NCBI GenBank assembly: GCA_902728285.1
Contig: CACVBU010000544.1
Location: 1 to 64,000 of the forward strand
Reading direction: 5' to 3'
Source of the DNA: Clytia hemisphaerica
Lineage: Eukaryota; Cnidaria; Hydrozoa; Leptothecata; Clytiidae
DNA: 64,000 nt
Part shown: positions 45,801 through 57,292 of the stretch, one piece after another
How positions within the stretch are numbered: position 1 is the first letter of the stretch
Layout: every line of letters begins with the position of its first letter
The notes under the pieces: model-generated
The model's database searches: none
Told to the model about the DNA's origin: nothing
Seen by the model: the letters and a program-made list of their open reading frames with translations, nothing else
Program-made: the position numbers and the translations under genes

Positions 45801-46726
45801 TCCCTGAGACTCTCCTTTAATTCTCCCCCGTGGAGAGAGGCATTACGAGATTTTTTATAAGAACAAGTGGACCAAGTTTTAATCGAGAACACTATAATAC
45901 ACTTCTTTATTTCTAATCCACGTGTAATAAAAAAAGGCTTCTTTATTTATGTAACATGACGCTCTAGGTCATAAAATCTATATAAGTACAGCTTATGTAT
46001 ATAACAAAAGCTGGTAAATAGTGAAAAAACAAACGCAAGAAAAAGTGAAAATTGATACGTCAGGTTTTTTCTTAAAGAAAACTTCCTTTTTGGAATTTGG
46101 CCAAAGGCAAATAATATTAATCCCAGTTTTTGTTGTTCCTTTATAAAATCGTACTGATTTTCCTTACGTAATTACTTATTTTACAGATTCTCGACTGGGT
46201 CCTTTTCTGTCAGTTCATGGGAAAGTTCGATCACCTGTATGACCGAAATAACACGCTTTGCAGCCTCAGCAATTCAATGCTTCAGCGCGATGGCTTGATA
46301 GAAAACGTCGATCGTGGAAAAGAATTTTCGCTATCATGCGAAGAAAAATCATTTTTCAACACAACAGAAGTCAAAGGGAAGAGATACAAGAAATTCGAGC
46401 CCGTCGTTGAAAAGATTGAAGATCAAGTGGAGTTCAAGGTTGGGGAATTTTGCTATTGTGAAGCCAAGGCGTCATTTGTCAGAATAGTAGATCTCGTCCA
46501 GATTGGTAATCAACATTATGCAAAAATTTCAGTGTTCGAAGAAGTTACTCGAGATTATGAAACTGGCTTGTGGTATGGAAAAAATAACCCTGGCTCCGAA
46601 CACAGCGTGCTTTTGGAAGATGTCTCTAGACCTATGGTAATAGCAATTGAAGATGACTTTATTTGGTTTATTGGTTTTGAGCAAGAAAAAGAATATTTGT
46701 GGTTTGAAAGTCATGTGAAGCTTTAG
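42874..46726 (+). CDS. CACTA/Plavaka-type transposase, exons 2-8 (3' half)
   Basis: Exons 42874-42964, 43246-43418, 44099-44209, 44373-44493, 45084-45186, 45316-45675 and 46187-46726 (stop TAG). Every junction is GT-AG and every phase joins. The exons encode, in order: KACPWCKLEGCHCHAL and VYINIRRNLDP (the Cys-Pro-x-Cys/RR signature that follows the catalytic region in tnp2 proteins), a charged segment, PDGMHTITDAVHTIINWLIG, a Lys-rich linker, the DUF4218-like region (LLERDCTIHL, THILVHLASKI, GPLYAFWMFAFERMNSWI) and a C-terminal ~180-residue domain. No stop or frameshift seen in this half. It appears to be the continuation of the 5' half at 16951-18771, which does carry lesions, so the gene as a whole is probably dead. 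Confidence 0.8.
43556..43958. mobile_element. 403-bp MITE with TTCGCGGAATTTAATTTCGC motifs
   Basis: Inverted ends of ~65 bp, nearly perfect, beginning CCTTAAGGGAAGAAATTTTC, flanked by TA on both sides. The core holds several more copies of GAAATTTTCGCGGAATTTAA and its complement. It lies in the intron between the exons ending 43418 and starting 44099. TA duplication suggests Tc1/mariner-like mobilisation. Confidence 0.85.
43983..44035. repeat. Fragment related to the CACGC MITE at 57.3 kb
   Basis: AAGAATATCCATGATTAAAT ... GGATTTACACTATTCTTATA matches the reverse complement of the left end of the element at 57293-57561. Confidence 0.6.
44622..44892. mobile_element. 271-bp MITE, CACGTTTTTTTTTAAG ends
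   Basis: Inverted ends CACG-T-run-AAGAAAC / GTTTCTTAA-A-run-CGTG, flanked by TA (44620-44621, 44893-44894). Internal TTTCTTAAGAAA and TTTCTTAGATG words recur. Complete relative of the truncated copy at 34394. Confidence 0.85.
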
Positions 46727-46809
46727 GAAGTTTATTATTATTATTTATTTATTACAACGAATACAAAGTTCAGGCACGCCGTGGGCCTCTAGAACTGGTC
46801 TTTGTTTAT

Positions 46810-49692
46810 TTACAATAAATAGCGTAGTTCATGGTTTGCCCATGCTTTGTTTAAATTATTCTTGAACGATTTTATCGATGATGCTTCTGCCACGTATTTT
46901 GGAAGCGCGTTCCATGTTGAGATAGTTCTATAAAAGAAGGACTTGCTTTGTGCACCACGTACTCCATCGTCCGGGAAATTCATCTGAAGCTCGTGTATAT
47001 GCTTTCTACATGGTCGCGTCCTTTTGATAAACTTTTTTGGTGTTGTTTTACTATCATAGATGTGGATATGCTTATACACCTGGACCATGTCACAGAAAAG
47101 TCTTCGAAACTCAAGGGATGGTAGCGCCAAGCGTCTTAGTCTTTCTGCATATGGTAACCGTGAGATTGGTTTTACTAGTTTTGTCGCACGTCTTTGGACA
47201 CTCTCGATCAGGTTGATAGATCGACGTAATCTTGGTTGCCATACTGATTGAGCATACTCTAAATGTGGTCGTACAAAGGTGGTATAAAGTGTCTGGAATA
47301 CGTGAGGACTAGGGTCTTGAAATCCTCTTTTGAGCAATCCCAACATAGAATTAGCTTTGTTTACTTGCTTAGCGATATGTTCTTCAAATGAAAGATCTGA
47401 GTCTATCAAAACACCGAGATCTTTTTCTGTGAAGACATGTTCAAGTTGCTCTCCATTTAGTTGATACGGGTGTGCATGCTTTATGTTCTCGAATTTACCT
47501 ATCGTTAAAACGTGGCATTTGTCGGGGTGGAATTTCAACAGCCACTCATGGGACCATCTTTCAAGTGCTTCAATGTCATGTTGTACGATTAAGGAGTCAA
47601 GAATGGAATTGATTTCCTTTATAATCTTCGTGTCGTCTGCAAACAAGAAAATGCTTGATAGAACATGTTCTGGTAGGTCATTAATATAAATAACAAAAAG
47701 CAGAGGACCGAGCACGCTTCCTTGAGGAATGCCACTTATCACTGGATCTAAAGATGATTTTGCACCATTAACACTCACTAATTGCTTGCGGTTCGATAGA
47801 AAAGATTTGATCCAGTTCAGAATTAATTCGTTTATCCCGTAGCGTTCTAGTTTCATCATAAGTCTTCGATGGGGTACCGTGTCAAATGCCTTGGCAAAGT
47901 CGAAGTATATGCAGTCGACCACTTCACTTTTTGCAGTTGATTCGCAACACATATCTATAAAGGAGATAAGCTGTGTGACTGTTGACCTTTTGTTGATGAA
48001 ACCGTATTGCTTGTTCGATAGAAGCTCTTCGCTGATAAGGTGTTCCATGATATGTTTTCGTATCATTGTTTCCATCAACTTACAGACTACTGAAGTTAGA
48101 CTTACGGGGCGATAGTTAATAGCAAGGTTGTGTGCTCCTTTGTTTTTATAGATTGGTGTCACATATGCTAGTTTCCAGTCACTAGGTAAGTTTCCTTCCT
48201 CGAAAGTTTTATTCATTATGATTGATAGTGGTTCTGCAATATGGTCACGAAGTTCAATAAGCATTGAGGCATGAATCTCATCTGGACCAATTGATTTATT
48301 CGCATTGAGCTTCCTGATTTGTTCTGTTATCATTTCCTTCGTAATGTTTAGTGGTTGAAGTATTTTATCTGTTCTGTTGTCAAAATCAGGTAGATCACCT
48401 TCCGGTTCTTTAGTAAAGACACTGCAAAATTGTTTCTGCAGGATGTTGGCCTTTTCTTGGTCCTCGTGCTTTAGGGATGTCTTGTCATCGGGCGTTTCAA
48501 GAAGAGGGGAAACTCCACTTTTTGATTTAAGTTTGCCTCTGACATGTGACCAGAACGCTTTTGGGTTTCTCTTTGAGTTTTCACCGATGGCTAGATCGTA
48601 TTCTCTTTTTGCAAGTGCCATCTTTCGATTGACACGGTTCCTCGCGATTACATATCGGATTCTTGCTTGACGTCTGTTTGTGGGTGATGATTTTGATTTT
48701 AACCAGATCCTGTGAAGTCGCCTCTTTTCTTTGATGTCATTACGTAGTTCAGCATTAATTGGAATTTTCCCTTTCTTTTTCCAGTGAGGCGCTCCTAACT
48801 CTTTTCTTGGGACAAATTGATCTCTGAGTTGAAGAAGTTTTGTTTTGAATTTTGACCAGAGCTCCTCGATCGACCCATGTGAGGTATCTATGAATTCTCT
48901 CGTCCAGTTGATTCTTTGCAGATGACTTTTCATCGACTTAAAGTCTGCCAAGTGGTAGGTGTATCTTTTGGTTGGTGCTTTAAGTTCCATATAACATTTA
49001 AAGCTAAAAGAGAGAACGCTATGATCACTTTTTCCTAAAGGGCTTAGGAAATTTAGATCTTGAACCTGATCTCTTTCATCTGTTAAGATGAGGTCAATCA
49101 GTGAAGGCTCGTCAGTACCTCGACATCTGGTAGGTTCATTCGTATGTTGGAAAAGGAATGAATCACGTAATGCTTCCAGGAATTGCTCTTCTTTACTTTC
49201 CTCTACATGTGGACTTGTCCAGTTCTTCCAATTTATAGTTGGAAAATTGAAGTCACCAATGATGCAACGATGCGTGTATCTCTTATCTTCTGATATAATT
49301 CGTAAGAGCTGGTTAAGATTGGCATTATTTTCTCCAGAGTTTGATTGATTCGTTGGACTGCGGTAGACGCATGCAAAGCAAAGCATATCTTTTCCAGCCA
49401 GACGTACTTCAATGATGCACGCCTCCTCCAGTGCTACAGGACATTCAATGTCAACTGTAAGGTGGTCTACACTGGTATGTCCTAGGATGACGATACCACG
49501 TCCTGTATTGTTCTCAGTATTGGTGTGGTTTACGACTGTGTATCCATCAATTAGATATTCGTGAATTTTCCATCTTTCACCGTTCTTTGGTTTGACTTCA
49601 CAGATTGCAATAAAATGTGGATATTCCTTTGTTATGAGTTCTTCTAGTTGTAGTTTTTTCATTGTTGTTAGCTGGTCGGCATTTGTATACAT
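46810..49692 (-). CDS. LINE ORF2: endonuclease and reverse transcriptase (960 aa), intact
   Basis: ATG at 49692, 78 bp after the ORF1 stop, in a frame that is already open across it. An N-terminal apurinic-type endonuclease has AICEVKPKN (catalytic Glu ~32), CVYRSP, GDFNFPTINW (~143) and SDHSVLSF (~222). The reverse transcriptase has YRPVSLTSVVCKLME, GFINKRSTVTQLI, FDFAKAFDTVPH, GIPQGSVLGPLL and LFADDTKII (catalytic Asp pair ~684). The C-terminal domain has RPHLEYAQSVW. There is no stop or shift over 960 codons, so this ORF could still be functional. It copies element RNA into DNA at a nicked target. Motifs fit the CR1/Jockey group; the exact clade is not assigned. Confidence 0.95.
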   Translation of the reverse strand: MYTNADQLTTMKKLQLEELITKEYPHFIAICEVKPKNGERWKIHEYLIDGYTVVNHTNTENNTGRGIVILGHTSVDHLTVDIECPVALEEACIIEVRLAGKDMLCFACVYRSPTNQSNSGENNANLNQLLRIISEDKRYTHRCIIGDFNFPTINWKNWTSPHVEESKEEQFLEALRDSFLFQHTNEPTRCRGTDEPSLIDLILTDERDQVQDLNFLSPLGKSDHSVLSFSFKCYMELKAPTKRYTYHLADFKSMKSHLQRINWTREFIDTSHGSIEELWSKFKTKLLQLRDQFVPRKELGAPHWKKKGKIPINAELRNDIKEKRRLHRIWLKSKSSPTNRRQARIRYVIARNRVNRKMALAKREYDLAIGENSKRNPKAFWSHVRGKLKSKSGVSPLLETPDDKTSLKHEDQEKANILQKQFCSVFTKEPEGDLPDFDNRTDKILQPLNITKEMITEQIRKLNANKSIGPDEIHASMLIELRDHIAEPLSIIMNKTFEEGNLPSDWKLAYVTPIYKNKGAHNLAINYRPVSLTSVVCKLMETMIRKHIMEHLISEELLSNKQYGFINKRSTVTQLISFIDMCCESTAKSEVVDCIYFDFAKAFDTVPHRRLMMKLERYGINELILNWIKSFLSNRKQLVSVNGAKSSLDPVISGIPQGSVLGPLLFVIYINDLPEHVLSSIFLFADDTKIIKEINSILDSLIVQHDIEALERWSHEWLLKFHPDKCHVLTIGKFENIKHAHPYQLNGEQLEHVFTEKDLGVLIDSDLSFEEHIAKQVNKANSMLGLLKRGFQDPSPHVFQTLYTTFVRPHLEYAQSVWQPRLRRSINLIESVQRRATKLVKPISRLPYAERLRRLALPSLEFRRLFCDMVQVYKHIHIYDSKTTPKKFIKRTRPCRKHIHELQMNFPDDGVRGAQSKSFFYRTISTWNALPKYVAEASSIKSFKNNLNKAWANHELRYLL

Positions 49693-49769
49693 AATTTTTA
49701 TTTCCGAAATTGTGTTTGATTGGTTCTCGTTTTTGTTTTTTGATACTTGTTTATGCGTTTCTCTTGTTT

Positions 49770-52700
49770 TTATTGGTGGTTTGCGACTTTGATCTTCTTC
49801 AGGTAAAAGCCGTTTTTTGAGTTGCCTCTCACACGATAGATATAGGTTTCTGATTTCTCTTGTGAGTTTCTTGTTTTGGCTTCTGTTGAGAGTACCTTGA
49901 ATTGTTTTCTTTCATCAGGGGTGAGATCCTCAGTAACGCTAATGCCTTTGTACGTCGCGTTATCCTTCAGTGCTGTACTCGAGGAAATCAATGAGGTGAA
50001 TTTTGCGAGTCTGTAGTTTTTTCCGTGTTTAAGTCTAAACAGAGCTTTACGCCGAAAATACATTCGAATTTTCAAATGTAAACAGCGCTTTGAAAATCGA
50101 ATGTTTTTGAGTGTTCACACGAGCGCGCAAATGTTTTCGAATGTTTTGAAACAATTTATTTTAGTAAGTACGTTCAATCTGGACAGTCTGGAAAATTTTG
50201 TTTGTCACTCGATCTTTCGAAATCATTGAAATCTTTTTTTCTGAGAGGGGAAGGGGAAGGGATATTTTCTTTTTCTAAATGTTGCATACCGGTATTATTT
50301 TCATTTAACAGAGTCAAAATGTATTTTCTTTCAAAGAATTATGATTTATAATCAGGAAACACTTCTTAGTAATTTTAACTGTATTTTGGATGCACAAGTT
50401 TATTGGAAGGGCATTATTTTTGCCCAGAGTTATAGCTTCAGTTTTCATTTTTATTCACTTCTTTGTTGTTTACAATTCTTTATTTTATTCTCCAAAAAGC
50501 TTTAGATTTTTTTTGGTGTTGTCAACGATGATGATGTTAGTGCAATTTAAGAATGAAGAAGATGGGAAGAAGAAAAAACCGAGCTTTCTTCAGTTTTGAG
50601 ATGTTTTTGAATTTGAAATGCGTGCTGGAGCTCAACTGCAATAAAACAAAGGTTAGTTAACTTTTATTAATTGTGGATTCTTGATATTATTCAAGTCGCA
50701 GATGACAAGAGCAAGAGAATTCTCTCACTGTCAACTGAAGAAGGAGTTGTGGTACCACCTCAAAATTGGTCGAAATTCATGGAGAATCCAGCCTGACTCA
50801 GCTCATTATTATTTGCTGGCAAATGCTAAACCTCCTTCACTCTCCTCACTTTAGATATTTAATTTCCCTACATAAGAGCTAAGGCTCTTTCATTTTCTAA
50901 TATCCCTGTTCTGGCAGAATGTAGATTAAAATGCTATGTTATGCTATTATGGTCTTTATAAAGAGAATGGAAGTAAAAGATGGGTATTTTATGCTAACCA
51001 TCCCTGTCTCACTGAAAGTTTTATCTCTAAGGTTATGGATTGATGACACAAATCTTGATTTATATTAGATTTATTTATATTCTTTCTTTTTCTTCAGGAT
51101 GTAGAAAAAATGGATTTCAGATGGTTTTGGAGTCATTTTTTTCTGGATTTTTTATGTCTGAGCTACAGAAAGTTTAAAATATATTCAGTATATTGTGCAT
51201 TGTGTATCAAAAAGTCACCTTGTCTCGTTCTTCTAAATCTGATGTCTAGTCCTTCTAGTTTAGATACATCCCTGTACTATGAATGAGCTATAAAATATTT
51301 CACAAGAAGAATAAAATTCATTTCTTTCCTTTCAATTTTTGCAAGTTTCTTGATTTTTGAAGTTCATTTTGAGACATTTCGCCTCTTTTTCTTTCCCGCC
51401 TCCTTCTTAAAAAAAAATTCACTTTTTTCTACGCCAATCAGATCTCACGTCTTTTTCCCGATCAGCCAATCACAATGGCTTGTAGAGGGCATTGCGTAAT
51501 TTTTTGTCTGGTCTGTAATTTTGATGTTTTCTCGAATCCAATGAATTTTCTTTAGCAGAGTAATGGGGCCCACTAAACCTGCAAATGCAGCGATTGTATT
51601 GGCTATCAAAAAGCCATTTTAGATTTTCTTGAAAGCCAGATAAATTGCGGACCGAACCGTGGGTCGGGCTATTTTTTCATGGTCCCTATCTCGAATAACA
51701 GGAGATCAAAGTCTGGACTTCGAAGATTCCTTTGACAAAATACTTCCTGAAGAAAATATTTAAGCCATAAATTAGCCCCGACCCTAGATCAGGTGCCCCT
51801 ATGTGCAGGCCACCCTAAACAGTTGTTTTTGACCCTTAACTCTCGGCCGAGTCGTTGCTTTTTTTGATAAACAGCAATTTTGGGACCTTACTTCAGTGGT
51901 CGTTTACTCGCGGTTTTTGACAGTTTTAACAAAAGAGTTTGCCCTAAACTTCAGTTAAAAGGTTATATTTTCACAATAAATCAATTACACAATATTCTGA
52001 ACTTGTTTATACGTTTAAATTTGAGCTCAATACTCTTCATTATGAAAATCGCAAAATTTGATAAATTTTACAGACCAGAAAATTCACCTCATTGACACAC
52101 TCGAGTAAGATTGCCAAGTAAATTCCATTTATCAGACTCATCGTTAAGAGAGACTAACAATGGACGTTTCTTTCCTTCTTCCTCCTTACCCAATCTTGCT
52201 ACACGTTTGATAAGACTGCGTGAGTGGGTATCCTTAATCAAGTTTGAAGCCCAGGTTTTGTCATCATTAATACTTTGCTCAACAACGCCATGTACGATAA
52301 CATTTGAGGCGCGTTTTTGTTTACTGTATTCTTCGGTTTCTTCTTCGCGTATTGCGTCCCTGATCACTTCTTTCAGGGCTTTTGAATCCGGGGACTCCTT
52401 TGAGCCAGTAACATTGGCATAGGTCTGTGACAGAAACTTACATTCTTTTTTAATTGTCTCCTCAAGCATTCCTTGAGGGATTCGATTTTGCTTTCTATCT
52501 TGGTCTCCAACTTCTGTTCGACAAATTCGAAAGTGTGAAGGCCAGGATCGGTACTGAGTTTACTCTTTAAACTTTCCAGTTCATGTTGTTGTTCGTTTAT
52601 TTTCTTTCGGTCAATCTCATTCTGTTTTAACAATCCTTTGCAAGCATTAAGTTCTCGGCGGAGTGTCTCGTTTTCCCTTTTAACAGATGATGGTAGGGTC

Positions 52701-52954
52701 CGTGGTTTTGCAGGAACAAGTTCAAGAACTTTGGGTGTTACAGTCACGCAGTTGGGACAAACATACTTGTAGTGCGTGCTTTTGTGCTTGTCTAGGAAAA
52801 GTTGAATTTGGTATGGTGGTAACTGTGTACAGCGAAAATGGACCAAGCGTCTACATTTCAGACAAACCAAACAATCTTGATCTTTGTCGTCGATGCAGTC
52901 CGTTAGTGTGCATATGACCAATTCAGCACTGGATTTCTTTTGATTGGATGCCAT
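49770..52954 (-). pseudogene. LINE ORF1 with PHD-like finger, frameshifted and split by an insertion
   Basis: Three pieces on the minus strand. 52954-52373: a PHD-like finger (CLVCLKCRRLVHFRC ... YVCPNC) and a coiled coil. From 52469, one frame back: QTYANVTGSKE, then an RRM-like segment (NVIVHGVVE, IKRVARLG, RPLLVSLN) to 52107. After a 2.1-kb insertion, 49976-49770: the C-terminal domain (GISVTEDLTPDERKQF, YRVRGN). ORF1 proteins of this type bind element RNA as trimers and act as chaperones. The frameshift and the insertion make this copy's ORF1 inactive. Confidence 0.85.
49984..52098. mobile_element. 2.1-kb inverted-repeat element inserted in LINE ORF1
   Basis: The ends share TCAATGAGGTGAATTTT in inverted orientation (49988-50004 and 52079-52095), and the similarity extends a further ~12 bp (GTCTGTA). 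ACTCGAG flanks both sides (49977-49983, 52099-52105) as a ~7-8 bp target duplication. The interior has no recognisable transposase. A short open stretch after an acceptor-like CAG at 50702 (about 30 codons) and the frame 50390-50599 are unassigned. Superfamily unknown. Confidence 0.85.
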
Positions 52955-54254
52955 GTATCGTCAGGTTTAGAAGAAAAATTAAGGTTTTTCTTCAACATTT
53001 GATATTTTGGTGAAGATGTTGTTGGAAAAATTTTCTGTTCCAAGAAAGCGTCTCTATTTTTTTTTTTTTTTACTTTAGTTTGGTGTACGAGGTTTCTGAT
53101 TTCCACAATACCTCTACAGAATTTATTTGCTCGTTTTCCGTCATTTTACCTAAATTTTACCAAGAAATGACTGTTATGACAAAAATTCTTTAATTCTGGA
53201 ACAAAGGCTCCTTTAGTCAATTCATTTTATTTTTAACTTTTTCTTCTCTTTTTTGCCTCCGAGGAAACCCCGAAAGTACTGTCTCGACAACAACTTATAT
53301 AAAAATAATAATTTCTAGTCAATTTTTTTTTCAAAGGAATTTATTATATTATAAATTATTCTCGGACACGTCCGGTAAAGATTTTTAAACACGCCGTGTA
53401 AATTTTTACGACTCTCTAAGCTTTAAGGATTTCAAACTAAGAACTCAATATTTGTCCTTCAATTTTGACTTATTTTACTTTTTTGATGTCATCAGCTGCC
53501 TGTCTAAATTAATAAGATTTTAAAGCTATTGGAGATATACACAATCCTACCGAAAGTATAATTTGAGAATTTAATTTTTGAAAAAAAAAATGCAATTTTC
53601 GTATGTTTCATTTTTTTGAAAAGTGAATTTCAAGTTAATTCATTTTTTAGTTTTCTAGATCATTTTATCTTTACTGATCTTTTACTGGAAGAAACCTTTA
53701 AAGGAAAAGAAACGAAGACTATCGTCATTAATCACACAATGAATTATTTTTTCTTATTTTGCGCTCCTTCAAAAAGAGCAATTAATCGTTAATCACACTC
53801 TTCGATGCCTCGCCAATGTTTACAAAATTGACTTTAATTTTGAGATGCAGTCATGACTTAAAGACTTTCTTATAAGAAAAATATAATCTATACATATTAT
53901 TATTCATTATTTGCGTCTGGAATGAATAAGCGCCAAATAGCTATAAATATGGATTTTTGTCATAGAAAGTGACGTAAATCGATTATTTGTTTATCGTATG
54001 TCGAGAAAGAAATTTTGCTGCCTTTTTTTTTTATAATTGAATGTAAGTTCACAATGTGTAACTACTAAACGAAAACCTTGCTTTTTTTCGAGTCAATTCT
54101 TTTAAAGTCAATTATTTCTGAGCTGAGACTCTTGCCATGTTCTTATTAAAATTTTGATCTGTTCTCCCAAGCTTAAAAGGAATAGAATATCTGTTTAGAT
54201 ATTTCTCTATGGTAAACTAACTTGAAATAAATGAATAAAATTCCCTTGCTTTTT

Positions 54255-54530
54255 GTGATTAATATCTGTTTTCCCCCAAAAAGTTCAATCTGTTTCCAAT
54301 GCAATATCATCTTTTTGGAAACAGATATGTTTCCCAATTTATTACAGTATGTTATGTCATTTCCTAGAAATATTGATATGTTTCTCTCTGATGACGTCAT
54401 CAGCTGGAGCGGGGAAATAGATAGTTTTAAGGAAAAGGTCTTTCCTAGAAAATCGGATCTGTTTCCCCATTTTTCAAAAAAAGCTCTCTCCTATAAAAGG
54501 GAAACAGATATTTCGGGGGAAATGGGCTCG
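54255..54530. repeat. Fold-back segment with ATATCTGTTTCCC words
   Basis: TATCTGTTTTCCCCC at the left and GGGAAACAGATAT at the right, with at least four more (A/T)TCTGTTTCC words of either orientation between, and a perfect 12-bp palindrome GATGACGTCATC at about 54389. Probably a MITE or its relic. Confidence 0.6.
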
Positions 54531-57292
54531 TTGGCTGCTTCTGACGTAAATCTACAGTACATCTTAGGTCTGAGGTTAAATAAAGGCAGAACGAAAATTT
54601 CCCCATCTATTTCGAAAGTTGTACAGAAGTGACGTCAAAAAATCGAATGTTAAATGTTTTACAAACATTCGAAAAGTTGCAAAGTAGAAAAAACGTCACA
54701 CTGCGTAAAAAAGCTAACTTTTAAAGCCATTGACCTTTTACATAGTTATGATGTATGTTGATTCAGCAGATTGAATAAATAGAATCTTTTGTAATGAATA
54801 AAGAAAAATGTGGAGCAAGATTTTTTTCTTCCTTTTATTTACAAATTTGAAAGGACTCTTTTATTAAAATTTTGCTGACATCAGGTTCAGACGAGTCGGG
54901 TGTATATAACACCGTATAATTCCTTTAAAGTCAGTCTCAAAGAACACAGTAAAAAATATTTCAAATCAAATTTTATATCCATAGCATTGAAATTTTTCTT
55001 TCCGAAAATGTCACTAATTTATCAACAAAAAATATTATTCAATTTTTCATTATAACGATCATACAAAAGAAAAACAGGTTGTCGACTAAAAAAGTAGCTC
55101 GACAATATTGTTTGATTAACGACTTTCAGTCAGAACGGGGAATGCATTCAGTTCATTATTTGAAAAAAAGTCTTAAAATCTAAATACCTGAAAAGAAAAA
55201 ATTAACCCAAACTCTATTTATAGGACATCCCTAAATCCCAAAATACTGTATGCCGAACAATCATCAAACAGCAAAAAATAAAATTTTTGACTAGAAATGA
55301 AAATGTTGTTGTTTATGGTTTGTAGCTGATAAAATCAACATTTTTACCACACTGGCAGGAAAGTTAAAATTGGAGAAACATCTTAACCAAATTTCGAATC
55401 TCCGTATCGAATACGATCACTCCAGGTCCACTTCAAAATGAACAACGTTTCTGTAAAACTTTTCCTCACGACAAGATCTTTTTAGGAGATCCAAAAATTA
55501 AAAACGTGTACATTTCGAGTCGGCAATACAGCTTCATGAATCAATATTGTTTCATTATATGGGGTCCAACGTTTGAAAAAGATTTTGAAAGCAAGATATG
55601 ACGAATCCGGGTACTCAATTCCGTGTCTGTGTCTGAACTTTTAGTTGCTTAGATTGAGTCGATCTTTTGATCAAGTTCACTATTATACACTACTCTATTG
55701 TATGACCACTCCCTCCTTCTTTCTCCTTGCTTTTTTCTCTTTCTTTGCATCTGTACATTTTTCTGCTTTCTATTGTTTAAGTCTAAAAACAAAAGTAATG
55801 CAAACTTAAAATAGAAAATCAGTCATGGAGACAAGATATTTCATTACAGTAGCCATATATAAATGCAATTCATTTGAGCTCAGGACATTGCTATTTCTTC
55901 AATTTTCTCAGAAAATCTGCAAAAAAGAATTAAGTACAAAGGGAATCGGGAAAATCAAAAAGAAATGTTCAGGTTCGGTGCAATTAAAATGTCTAAAGAG
56001 TGGTCTTACTTTTGTTTTGTTCCTCGATATTATCAAAAAGTCTTAGTGACTCTGAATGGAAGATACGTTTGTTTTTTTCAAAAGAAATGCACCTCTAAAC
56101 AAACAATGATAACTTTCCCTTTCTGACTTTCCCTCCAAATTTTAGCTAAATTTAGTCAACGATTCAGTCTACCAGCAGATATTTGCATCTATAGGCTATA
56201 GAACATCCCATTTATATGAAAGGTGTGAATTCAATTTAAGTTTTTCTAAAGCAAAACCCCTTCACCAACATAAAAGACCACCCAGCACACAACAACCAAT
56301 CTCCTTTAAAAACGTCAAATTCCTTTGTTATTTTTGTTTCTCATCCTTTAGGAGAAAAAAATTCCCATTCGCCACTTTCTTTTTGTTTTGGTCAAATATT
56401 TTCTACCGCTAACGTTTGATATTCGAAATCCTGACCAGAAGATTGAATATAATGACGGAAATTCGAAATTTAAAAGACTAAGTGCATTCAAGCGCTTTGG
56501 AGCAGTCTGTAAATTATTCTGCAAAAGCTACTCCTTTTCTTCCGGTCTGTGAAATTGCTGTAATAGAAGAAAGTTATTATTTATTAAAAATGAATTTACA
56601 GAATGAGTTTTAACAGGGGGTAAACGTTTTTTACTTTTGCATGATGAAAAGTATTTTGAAAATGCAATTGATAGAAAGCCAGTTAAGTTCTGCTCCTATG
56701 ATTGATTTGAATTTTTTTCATGAATATTTCTGGCTATTTACAGGTGAAAAAGGCAATTTTCTGGTGCATTTTTGTATACCGCACCCCCTGAAAAGACTGT
56801 ATGCAAAAGTCAGGAACGGAGTGGATGGGGAATTCCCTAATCTTTTCATAACAAAAAGTTTCAAGAACAAAATATGTCACGAGAAGATTTGGCGTTGATT
56901 TTGTTATGCAAAACTCAAAAACACCATTTTTTAACAGCTACAATCATGGACTTTAATGTTTGAGAAAAACAAACACTGGAAAATGCTCTGGAAAAACCAT
57001 GGAACGGTCCCCCCCCAGTGGCAATGTTTAGTATGTTTAGTGCGTTTAGTGCGAACGACCTTCCCACCAACTTTTTCAATGCACTTCACCATTGCCAATG
57101 GGGGAATGGGGGAGGGGTTCAACTTTCGTCCATGATTGTAGACAAAAAATATGGTTTTGGTTTGAATAAAGAAGAGGTTTGCTTCCTTCGGGAGGGTATA
57201 ACTTCTTTTTTTTATACAATAAGTCGGTAATACTAGGGCGAGTTTGAATATTTATAAGCCTTCATATTCGTCATATCAGAAATTGAGCTGTA

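Larger units (their letters stand above)
46727..52970 (-). mobile_element. CR1-like LINE retrotransposon
   Basis: Non-LTR element on the minus strand: ORF1 with a PHD-like finger (52954 down to 49770, interrupted), ORF2 with endonuclease and reverse transcriptase (49692-46810), a short 3' UTR, and a 3' tail of TAA/TAAA repeats at 46736-46757. The tail abuts the stop codon of the CACTA gene (46726), so the element inserted immediately downstream of it, tail to tail. The 5' boundary is not defined; it lies upstream of the ORF1 start at 52954. Confidence 0.85.

Noticed and set aside
52373-52469. Programmed -1 frameshift at A AAA AAG in LINE ORF1
   Set aside because: The heptamer is in the right phase, but the second ORF1 copy shifts by +1 at a different sequence without a slippery site, so simple indels are the better explanation.
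54231-54632. 133-aa frame
   Set aside because: Built from a fold-back repeat of TCTGTTTCC words; no domain.
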